Positions 45,654 to 55,322 of a stretch of 64,000 nucleotides of DNA are shown here, piece after piece; positions within the stretch are counted from its first letter, which is position 1, and each line of letters begins with the position of its first letter. The position numbers and the translations under genes were made by a program. The stretch is taken from the NCBI GenBank assembly GCA_022578605.1, contig MU394084.1, positions 186,001 to 250,000 on the forward strand, read 5' to 3'. Origin of the DNA: Camillea tinctor (Eukaryota; Ascomycota; Sordariomycetes; Xylariales; Xylariaceae). The notes below the pieces were generated by a model. The model made no database searches. It was given only the letters and a program-made list of their open reading frames with translations, and had not been told where the DNA came from.

Positions 45654-45863
45654 TCCGTGACCATTATGTTACATACTTCAGATGAAGTATGTAACGTGAT
45701 TAATAACGGCGCTACGGGATTGTCAATGATTCCCTGTAGGATCATATACCCTGAAGGGCCTGACAGCAAACCCTCGGAGAGTGTGGTGGATGCAGGAGAA
45801 TACGTTAGGATTGAGGTATGGCAGAACGACCAACTAGTTAGAAAGTTTGGGAAAAGAGCTTAA
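45654..45863 (+). other. In-frame extension of the orphan protein
   Basis: Same frame as the 130-residue protein, starting right after its TAG and open for 69 codons. No intron removes the TAG while keeping frame: the one candidate acceptor (CTTCAG ending at 45681) has a phase that does not match a nearby GT donor. It may be a readthrough extension, a nonsense-mutated gene end, or chance. Confidence 0.4.
45668..45695 (+). other. Perfect 12-bp hairpin, 4-base loop, after the TAG
   Basis: GTTACATACTTC (45668-45679), loop AGAT, then the exact complement GAAGTATGTAAC (45684-45695). The stem can extend outward by further A-U and G-U pairs. It lies inside the extension frame, 14 bases downstream of the stop codon. 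Confidence 0.85.
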
Positions 45864-46160
45864 TAGGATGAGATGTTTTCTTTTGAGAAAGAAACCAAGA
45901 GAACGATGTTAGCAAGGCAGAGTCTTTGCATAAAGAAACACATAAAATTCAAACTCCGGACGATGAACAAACAGGAATTATGCACAATGCATAAAATGGG
46001 GAGGACACAGGCTTTGTCGTTTGGTTAAAATGGATCTTCTCCAAACTGGAGGAAATTAAGGGTGTCCAGACCGACACCTAATATCTATTTCAATTCATTG
46101 AATACAAAATAAGCTTATAGACTATTTTTTCTTGTGATAGTATTTCATAACCATGGTATC

Positions 46161-47421
46161 TTACGCAGTGTCCAGAACAACCACCTCTGCTTCAGCCTCT
46201 CCCACGCTCTCGACTACCAGCCTATCCCCAGCCGCAACCCCATCAACGAACGCTCCATCGCCCTCGTTCAGGACATCTTCGCGGCCATCGAGGCGGACTT
46301 TTGCTCTCCCACCCTTGGTCATAGGCACGTGAACGTAAACTTTTCTCTTGCTGCTCTCCGTAGCCTTGGCGCCCACGAGCCACTGTAATAATGAGAATCA
46401 GTAATTGCCACACTGGGTAAATTTCTTACTCGTGGGGCCGTTGTCTCGGAGGGTCCAAAGTCGTACGAACGAACTCATACGCTTAGCCATGGTAGGCAAC
46501 TTTGACTCCTGGGCCGGGCCGAGACAGGCCAAGAGAGGAAAATAAACGACTCTGGAAATTACTTACCTCGAACTTCTGCTGCGGCGCGATGATGCCGGCG
46601 CCCATGACAAAGTCAGCGTGGATTGGGATGGTCCCCTCGATAACCGGCTCCGCCGCAGCCTCCTGCTCGAAGGAGGCCTCGGGCCCGCCCTTGAGGGGGC
46701 TCAGTATGGGGACGAAAGCCTTGCGCTTGTGGTCGTCGGCGAAGTGGCGCGTGTGGTAGCGGGGCGTCAGGCCGCGCTTCCAGGGGACGGCCCAGATCTG
46801 CAGGAAGTGGACGGGGTTGCGGTGGTGCTCGTTCTGCTCGGAGTGGGCGATGCCGGTGCCGCCGGTGGTGAACTGGACGTCGCCGCGGCGCATGCGGTAG
46901 AACTTATCGGACGGGTCGCCCTCGGCGCCCTTCTTGAGCATGCTGTCCCGGTGCGTGAGCTCCCCCGACAGGATGTACGAGAAGATCTCGAAGTCCCGGT
47001 GCGGGTGCGTGGGGAACCCCGCGTTGGGCTTCACGCGGTCCTCGTTCAAAACCCGCAGAGACCCGAACTGCGTGAAGCGCGGATCATACCAGTCGGCGAA
47101 GGAGAAGCTGTGGTATGTGTTGAGCCAGCCGTGGTCGGAGTGCCCCCTGGCTGAGGACAGATGCGGAGTGATTTTAGCATGGGAAAGTGTCTTGGACATA
47201 GTGCTCTTAATGGTGTTCATAGGCTGCTGATGTTTAAACTCTGATGAAACAGATACGTCAATTATAGGTATATTTGGTGTTCTAAGGATGGTATGCTGGA
47301 TAAATATTTTGAAATGTGGTGATTGGATGGTATATATGAGAATCGAAATCGCAGCAACAAAAAACGATAACGGTAGCGCAAAACGGTTCATATATACACG
47401 TCGGATCATGACTCGAAACAA
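46161..47421 (-). CDS. Pirin family protein
   Basis: Cupin-fold metal protein; relatives act as quercetinases or transcription cofactors. Exon 1 runs 47421-46567 and exon 2 46382-46161, joined through a 184-base intron that gives KFE-WLVGAK. The pirin domain shows PTHPHRDFEIFSYILSGEL and TGGTGIAHSEQNE, which supply the metal-binding histidines and glutamate. The C-terminal half is LNEGDGAFVDG. Two starts are possible. The ATG at 47421 adds 74 residues with a hydrophobic segment (ALPLSFFVAAISILIY); the ATG at 47199 (MSKTLSHAK) gives 284 residues, the usual size. The shorter form is the safer call; the longer would be membrane-anchored or targeted. Confidence 0.87.
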
Positions 47422-49892
47422 CTTAAATCATCAATCAACAATCATTAGTAACATAGATCGGAATAAACTCGAGGCGTCAAGAACATTCTTATTGTTCTAC
47501 CTAAAATTAGAGGTCTGCGACCTTTTGTGTTATGTACCTAATCCCATCATCGGTATCAACGTTCCACCAAGATAGTCAAGGAGCTAGGTACCTAGGTATG
47601 TAGTCATGCTTACGAGCGATTAGCTCATGCTGAATGATGTAGGACCACCCCCGCAAGTTCCAATTAGTCTGCGACCATAACCCAAAGGAGGAAGGGTGGG
47701 TAGCGAAATCAAATGCATCTGGTACCATTGGCTAGCCCTATTGTGTTGCCAAGGGCCCAAGTCGTTCGCCACGTGCAGCAAAGTAAGGCTGGTAAGGCAT
47801 TACTACCGAATTTTCGCAAATGAGAATTATAAGTATTCAGTACTTATTGATGAATAAATAGAGAAAGCCCATTGGGTCTTGGTGTTCGTGTAATACTAGA
47901 TATACTATCAACTAAGTTGAGGAGGTGATGTACCGTAAGACAGGATGAGCTTCCCCCCTATAACCAGATTGATAAAGATTTGATCAGCGATCTACGATAC
48001 CCGCCCCTCGGAATCCAATCAGACACAAGGACAGGAAAAATGGAGCTAGAATTATATAATCTGCGCTAGTGGATTACATAAGTAGACAAGAGCTCCACCA
48101 ACGTTTAGCACCGTAGCGCGGTTGGCAAAAGTTTTTTTTACTTCCTCCTTCACAACATCAAAAAAGAATGGCTACCATCTTGTCAGGTCGAAACATACAA
48201 TACTTGAAGCCCTTCCATCTCGCGCTTTCTTACTAGATCAATCTCACATATCAATTGACAATGATATTGTAGACTATGATTTGCGTATTCTTCTTGTATC
48301 GTCATGATTCCACCTCATGTGCAGACATTGCTTTCAACACTGACGAGTCAGCCGCGCAGGCATTACTAACCTAGGTAGTTATGCCAGTACCTGCTGTCAC
48401 ATGTATGACGATACATGCCTCAGTCTGAGTATCCGTACAATGTATGTTGATTTTTCATTTTCCTTCTCTTATGGCCCTGCTAGGATCGCAAAATAAGTCT
48501 CTTTGACGCCTCGGCTACCTCTTACGAGATCGGCTGAGAGACCTCTGCAGACATGTTTTTCCTGCATTACCCCCTGATATACGTGATGAGTACTTTTTTC
48601 TTTTCAAATGTTCGACTTCTGATCAACAATGAGGATCTACCTACTCTGAACTTTATATATCTTCCCCTTGCGTTATACTGAGAAGCCAGTTGTGAGTTCA
48701 TATGCTAATAGTGGTGGACTACTTAGGTTTTTTATTTCGAACTTAATAGATGCACTAACCTAGGGTTGATGAACTCATGGATATACCATACACTGTTCCA
48801 GCGAGTCTGGAAGAAGATTCTTCAAAAGAACCTTGGCATGTCCTATTGCTTTAACTAGGCATTCTAGGGAGAAGGCGCTTAATCATAGACTACACTAGGT
48901 ATCAACAAACCATTCAGCAGCGGGCATCAGATGATAAAAGGGGGTGTACATTTATCAATATACCAAAGTAAATAGGCAAAGGGGAAAGAGGGATGGCCAG
49001 CTGTAGTTGGATTTAGGGCTATCTAGGTACCTTCACTTTTAATGATTTTTCATCTTTTAATAACAAATGTCAATTGCTTTGAATTGGTCTATGATGCAAG
49101 TGTGAATGAGTTAGTACTTGCCCTCCTATTATAGTATTGTTACACACATGTATATATAGGGGCACTAGCTGTTAGCTTCAATAACAGTCCTCCATTCCCA
49201 ACACATCCCAATTACAACATCACAATGACAATACTATGATACCCCAACAGATGATTTTATATTTCTTGCTGGTATAATTAGAAAGAACTTAAAGTTTTTC
49301 ATATATCCCTTGCGGTTACCTTTTTAACTATACCTATGTAGTACATAGTGCATGTCTTTTTACAAGGCAAATGCAAGCTATAACAGTGACGTGACTTCCA
49401 GAATTAGTATTGGTGCATACTTTCTCTTAAAGGGAAATAGGTCCACTATGTTATGAAGAAAATAGCTTCCTTCCATATTAGACAGAGAACCGCACCTTCC
49501 TCCAGCACCTTCCTTCTATTTCACTTCTTTATCACTGTCATTTGCTTTGGGTACCTAGGTACCTGGTGAGTATTTAATACCTAAGCATCCCCTCCATTTC
49601 CTTCAGTCTCTCGGGTTTCTTTTCCACCTTTACAACTACTTCTTCCGCACTTGTTCTTGGTGTAGTTGTGGCCAGAAACATTACATCCACATCACCAGCA
49701 GTCCCCCACACCTCACACCTCTCACTCTTACACTGGTGTTAGTAACACCATCCTTTTTTTCCATTCTCCTTTATTACCACCGTGCAGTTATTATTGCTGG
49801 TGTCATTACATAGTGCACTACCTCTGCCTTTTACCAATCCTACCCAAGATTCTTTTCTTTCCTCTGCAAGTCGCCGATCCCCAACTATCAGG
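47422..49892. other. Long gene-free stretch before the glycosylase gene
   Basis: About 2.5 kb, AT-leaning, no supported gene. It contains CTAGGTACCTAGGT at 47584-47597, ACCTAGG near 48371 and 48760, and GTACCTAGGTACCT at 49551-49564. Near 49150-49240 a TATATATA box is followed by a CA-rich leader and an ATG whose frame ends after four codons, so it looks like a promoter with no gene. The pyrimidine-rich leader of the glycosylase gene occupies the last 300 bases. Confidence 0.5.
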
Positions 49893-51641
49893 ATGGCTAA
49901 GCGTGGTCGCAAGAAGACATCTGCAGTGCCCGTCAAGGGCGGTTGGGATGTTCTGCCACACAACATGGGTGTTGTGCCTTCAACTGCGCAGACTTCAGCA
50001 GCCGTTGCAGATGCACCAGCACCAGCACCAGTAGTTATGGGAACTCAAACCGCAACTGAGAATTCTGAAGTAGCTGCTCGCTTGACAAGCCAACCTGAGA
50101 CCAAGGGATCTTCGAGTGAATCAATTTTGGGACTACCCCACAAAGCACCCGCCGAGGTGAAGAAGGACAAGTCCCCCAATAACCTTGCGGACGTCACTGT
50201 AGCTCAACCAACGGCAGGACGACAGCTCCGCCCAAGGAAGGCCAAGGTCAATTATGCAATCCCCCCATTAGAAGCAATACCTAAAGAAGAGTCCACCTCT
50301 CCTTCTGCCTTGGAAGCCCCAAATTCAAGTGAACAGGCAAATGAACACATGCTACAGTCAGATGCCGACCTTGAGAAGAATGCTGGGCAGCAGGCCAAGG
50401 AAACTGACAAAGTTGCCAAAAGGAGTTCCAGAAAACGCACAGCAAGAAAGGCCACATCATCCGACGACGACAAAGACTCCCAAACTCCCCCCAAACCGAA
50501 GAGGGCGAAGAAAACCAAGGACAATCCTTATGGCCTAACTCCTGGAGAGTCACCCTTTCCTTATCTCGAGGCACCAAGCGCAGAGCAATGTGAGGAAGTT
50601 TACAGAATACTATCCGAAATGCATGGTGATGTCCAGGCGCAAGCGCCCGAAGTAATACCAGCCCCTTCTCTTGAAGTTACCGGCTGTGGCGAAGTTCCTT
50701 CAGTCCTAGATGCCTTGATCAGAACCATGTTGAGCGGTGCAGTTACGTTTGAAGGTGCAGCTAAGGCCTTGAGAGGTCTCGTCAAGAAATTTGGAATTCT
50801 AGAAGAAGGCATTGGAAAAGGTAGCATCAATTGGAACAAAGTAAGGCTCTCTTCAGAAGAGGATATTAGCGCGGCAATACGCGAAGCAGGCCTTGGAAAA
50901 ATCAAGGCGGGATATATCAAAAAAATTCTCGACATGGTACATCAAGAGAACGCAGAAAGACGTGCTGCTTACATTGCAGAGAAGGAGACTGGTGTAGAGG
51001 CAAAAGTCTACGGGGCGTCTGAAAAGACCAATAGCCAGAAGGATCTCGAGATTCTGAAGACAGAGAAAGACATTCTCTCACTTGATCACATGCGTGGCCT
51101 ATCTATCGGTGAAGCTATGAAGCAATTCACCAAATACCCTGGTATTGGTGTCAAGACTTCCGCCTGTGTGCTACTTTTCTGCCTCCAGCAACCATGCTTT
51201 GCGGTGGATACACATGTCCACAGGCTTACAAAGTGGCTTCGTTGGACCCCAAAAGAAGCTAATGAGAACGACGCATTCAGCCATCTTGAGGTCAGATGTC
51301 CGGACCATCTTAAGTATGGTCTGCATCAATTATTCATTAGACATGGCCAAACCTGTGGTCGCTGTCAAGGCAATACCTCAAAAGGCACGAAAGAATGGGA
51401 AGCAACTGTCTGTCCGATAGACCACTTACTTGACCGTTTTGACAAGAAACAGGCCAAGCCTAAGCCAGAACCACGCAAACAGACGGGGAAAGTTAAGAAG
51501 GAGGAGGCAGATGAGGAGCCACTGGCCCAAAAGGTTGAGGATGGAGTTGTAGCGGAAAAGCAAGTGAAGAGTGAAAATTCTGACTCAGAACTCGTTGACC
51601 ACGATGATTCTCAGTTCATTGATCCCGATTACCAAGGTTGA
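49893..51641 (+). CDS. HhH-GPD DNA glycosylase (endonuclease III type)
   Basis: Base-excision repair enzyme of the nucleus. One exon; the ATG at 49893 (MAKRGRKK) is preferred over an in-frame upstream start because it opens with a basic nuclear-type sequence after a long pyrimidine leader. This gives 582 residues. About 250 residues of charged, disordered sequence with KRSSRKRTARKA and PKPKRAKK precede the catalytic domain. There the helix-hairpin-helix YPGIGVKTSA carries the lyase lysine, and FAVDTHVHRL the catalytic aspartate. Only three cysteines (CGRC, then CPID) follow, fewer than the four that hold the iron-sulphur cluster in classic endonuclease III. The tail is again Lys/Glu-rich. The damaged base removed is unknown. 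Confidence 0.88.
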   Translation: MAKRGRKKTSAVPVKGGWDVLPHNMGVVPSTAQTSAAVADAPAPAPVVMGTQTATENSEVAARLTSQPETKGSSSESILGLPHKAPAEVKKDKSPNNLADVTVAQPTAGRQLRPRKAKVNYAIPPLEAIPKEESTSPSALEAPNSSEQANEHMLQSDADLEKNAGQQAKETDKVAKRSSRKRTARKATSSDDDKDSQTPPKPKRAKKTKDNPYGLTPGESPFPYLEAPSAEQCEEVYRILSEMHGDVQAQAPEVIPAPSLEVTGCGEVPSVLDALIRTMLSGAVTFEGAAKALRGLVKKFGILEEGIGKGSINWNKVRLSSEEDISAAIREAGLGKIKAGYIKKILDMVHQENAERRAAYIAEKETGVEAKVYGASEKTNSQKDLEILKTEKDILSLDHMRGLSIGEAMKQFTKYPGIGVKTSACVLLFCLQQPCFAVDTHVHRLTKWLRWTPKEANENDAFSHLEVRCPDHLKYGLHQLFIRHGQTCGRCQGNTSKGTKEWEATVCPIDHLLDRFDKKQAKPKPEPRKQTGKVKKEEADEEPLAQKVEDGVVAEKQVKSENSDSELVDHDDSQFIDPDYQG

Positions 51642-52843
51642 TAGTGGGTTCCCATGGGCCATCATCAACCTGGTAACAGTCAGCACTACTGTTGACTAAA
51701 ACCGAGACTATATTTCGTTGCTTGTATCTAGTGAGGAGACCACATTGCGTTGCGTTGCGTTAGGCATGACCTAGGAAATCACCATATGGGTCAAAAAAAT
51801 TCCGAGTTGATTTCAAGTATAGTGGTCCTTCTACAAGTCACCTACCTAGATCAATGGTAGTTATCTGATAGTTCTCTGATATGCGATTGATTTTTAAAAA
51901 CATCCCTCAAGGCCATAGCCATTTGGATTCTGGTATTATTGATAATGTGTCGTAGCCTCCGTATTTTAATGTTGTGCTCAATGCTTATAGTAACATCATT
52001 ATGTTAATAAACGGAAATTCGATGGATCCCCAAATTACCTGATCAATTCAGAAGGGCTTAATATTAAAGATGACGGTAAGACAGAGCATGCAGGTGATAT
52101 TGGCTACCACATTCAATAGTCGTCTAAATCTGATTCTTTAATGACCTACCAGCAAATAGCGATGCTGACTTACTAACCTCCTAAAAAGGTCCTAGGTAAA
52201 AAGCAATGCGATGGCTTATTCATCACACTATATTATAAAAATGCTTGTAAATCCATTTATAGTATATCCAGCGTCAATGCACGGTAGTATTTTAGTCCAG
52301 GGGCCTTTAACTAAGAAATAACTGGTTCCTGGTTAGATATTTGTATGCCAATGCCAACTTCCTATTACAGCTCTTCTATTCCAAAGAGAATACGGTCTTA
52401 CTTGCTGTCGCTCAATGTATCCCAATCAGGCTAATGGACCTAGCTGAACGACTATACCCGGACTTGGGCTCGTATTACTTACCTGCCATCAAACAAGGCC
52501 AGGTGAGGTGAGGGGTTCTGGTACCATGGTGTCGAAAGTGGCTTGAATGAGATCTCAGGAGGGCATGAAGACACGGTAAATCAGGCTGTCAATGTCAGCT
52601 CACAACACCATGCCACGATACTTGATACGTCTATTACCAAAGAAGCTAAAAAAGCAATTATAGCTAACCTCACTTTTGTCACCATCAGCCGAGTGAGCAC
52701 AATGCTACAGACGGGCCACGAGCTGAAAAGCGTGTATAAAAAGGGGCAGCGCATCCCACACAAGGCAACGATATCCAGCAACCTCATCTCCTTAACCCTT
52801 CTTCCATCTCTCCTCCCCCCTCCCTAACAGTTCGAAAAGAAAG
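51642..52843. other. Intergenic stretch
   Basis: 1.2 kb with no supported gene. It has a (GCGTT)3-type mini-repeat near 51745 and CCTAGGT near 52190. A TATA-like GTGTATAAAAAG near 52732 precedes the secreted-protein start by about 110 bases. Confidence 0.5.
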
Positions 52844-53835
52844 ATGCAGCTCACCACCACCACCGCAGCAGCGGCGCTGCTGCTCCTGCCCGCCGTGGCC
52901 CACGCTGCGTGCTCCATCGAGAGCGGCGTGCAGATGACCTTCTACGGGTCCCCGGACAACGACCCCCCGGGATCGACAAACACGGCGCACGACTGCGGCG
53001 GCAGGGGCTACCACGCCGGGGGGTCGGGCACGTACGATGACCCGCTGACGTTCGCGAGCTCGACGGACGAGTACTCCGTGTGCGAGCTCGTGTACTCGCC
53101 TTACTTGCAGAAGTACTTGCGCATGGAAGACGACTGCGCGCAGTGCAGTGAGTAGTCTTGCCCCCCCCACACTTGATACCTTCCCCTAATTCGGTGAGAG
53201 AAGGGGGATGAGAGGGGAGGAGACGTAATTGGCGGTGGATGGATTTGACTGACTCGCTGGTGGCGTAGTCTCCGACTGGAACAACGGCGGCAAGAAGCAC
53301 ATCGACATCTGGACCGGCAACGCGGATAGCGGCGGCCAGGCGCAGATCCAGTGCGAGAACGAGCTTACGCCCGGCCCGGCGCAGGGCGTCATCCGGAGCC
53401 CGGATCAGGGGCTGCCCGTGGATAGTAAGTACTCCCCTAGCGGTCCGATCTTATTGTAGCCGTGCTTTTTTTTCTTTTTTTCTTTTTTAGTGAAGAGGAG
53501 TATCTGACCGATATAATCTAGACACGGCTCTCTGGAGCGGCGGCAGCTGCCACACCGACCATGTGTTCGTGAACAACAACCCTCAGGACTACTGCGGTGG
53601 CAGCAGTGGAGGAGGGGGTGGCTCACCACCGGCGACTTGCCAGACGGGTTGTTCTTGGGCGGGTCATTGTATCGGTAAGTATCTAAGTCTTCCTTCTCTA
53701 CTTCCTCCCTTCTAGAATATATCGGTAGTTTCTGGTATATACTAACAATTACCTTCTCACTCAGGTTGCCCCTGCACCACTTATGACGATTGTTCGGACG
53801 ACTATGTATGCACTGGGGGTGTTTGTGTTGCTTGA
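52844..53835 (+). CDS. Secreted cysteine-rich protein
   Basis: Four exons (52844-53147, 53269-53424, 53522-53674, 53765-53835) give 227 residues. A strong signal peptide (AAAALLLLPAVAHAA) is followed by a domain with GGRGYHAGGSGTYDDPLTFA, DDCAQC and HIDIWTG, seen in conserved secreted proteins of ascomycetes; I believe a beta-barrel-like fold but cannot name a family. After a Gly/Ser linker (SSGGGGGS) comes a small C-terminal module with eight or more cysteines in about 35 residues (CQTGCSWAGHC, CPCTTYDDC, VCTGGVCVA). Small size, secretion and cysteines fit a wall-active or effector-like role, which is inference. The exons are GC-rich. Confidence 0.85.
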
Positions 53836-55322
53836 TGGGGAGGGTACTTGCTAGTACTAAGTGGATTATGACGATGTTGATATTCCGGAGGTCTCTATAT
53901 TCTATGTGTAATGGATGATAATATGGATTTCTCTACTTTGGTGCTTCTCGTGGTATTGTGATTCTACTAAGGAGGCAAGGAGGCTGGTCGAGAAGATATG
54001 TCTTCATTGGATATCACGCTGCAAAGCCTACGACGCATCTAATGGAGAACTTCAATCATCGATATGACAAGCATACTAATGCACACCTGTGTATTACATC
54101 TTCCAGATTTGATATATATTTGGAATTTGTAGAAAATATTATAGAGAGGAAAAGTTGAAGAGGTAAGTACCTAGGTACCTCTTATATACTATGGTACTAA
54201 TGTAGTTACTAACAATGACCTTTTTATTAGTATAGGGGTACCAAATTGCATACGTAGGTACCTAGGCACCTATTTATTAACCTAGGTGTGAGTGATGAGA
54301 ATACAAGCACAGAGACTAGTTTACATAAGTGGTTATATGGGCTACAGAATTGAATGATATTTATTCTTATCTCAATCATGGTCATTCTCTAAAAACGTTA
54401 AGAAAATCAATATCTTATGCATGGTAGGTATTAATGCTGTCCATAAAGGGGGGAAAGCCTGCTGAAAGGGATAAGTACCTATTATTGTAGGGAGGTATGC
54501 ACAGCTGGCAGCCCTAGCAGTCACCTGTAAGCTCTTAAAATGGGAAAGTTTATCGATAACCAATTACGATAAGCTAAAGGTAGGCTCGGCACGTCCCCTT
54601 GCACGTCTCCGGCTCTTTAAACTTTACGCGCTACCAACTCCAACTCGCCGACATCACCATCCTCACTACTACCACCACCGACGACTCCAAAAAATATCAC
54701 CACATCATCGCAGCGGAGCTTGCTCGTGGAAGGGACCCCCAGCGAATTGGTTTTTATTTGTTTGCTTTTATTTCCTTTCCTTTCTTTCCTTTTTATTTAT
54801 TTACCTTCATCTTCTGTACATTTACTTCCCACTATTTCTTCTCTCTAGTTTTCCCATATTCCTCTGCTCTTTTCTTCACCTTCGCATCAGCGTCATCCCT
54901 TCCCACCACAGCTTCCTCCAAGCTACCTACACTGGTTATCCCTGGGATTTCCTTTCCAAGGTAACCTAACTGCGTGGGCAATTACTCCTAGAGCTCCTGC
55001 CCAGGTATTTCTGGAATTCCGCAGAGACTATATCTATCCTTCTCTATTCCATAATTCATTTCCCACACTACTCATTCACTTGAACCAGTTTTCCCCAGAC
55101 CCCCAAGCCACTTTCTTTAGCCATCCGGCATTTCTTCCTCGATCCTATTGCCATTGGACGAGTTCTACCCCGACTTGACGTATTCACTGCTACGAGATCC
55201 TTACTATTTCATGCGACAAGCCAGGTTTTGAACCGCCGTACTCTGTTAGAGGCCTCGAGAACCTCTCCCTCCACCCTTCGTTCCCAAGCGACGTATAAAT
55301 GATATGATCGCAACTGCCCAAG
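53836..55322. other. Intergenic stretch, promoter and leader of SEN1
   Basis: 1.5 kb without a supported gene. Palindromes GTACCTAGGTACCT at 54167-54180, GTAGGTACCTAGGCACC at 54254-54270 and ACCTAGGTG at 54280 cluster here. From about 54600 the sequence is pyrimidine-rich, as in long fungal leaders. A 121-codon plus frame at 54599 reads through this low-complexity leader and is not believed. Confidence 0.5.

Noticed and set aside
54599..54964. 121-codon plus frame before SEN1
   Set aside because: Phe/Ser/Thr low-complexity reading of a pyrimidine-rich leader.
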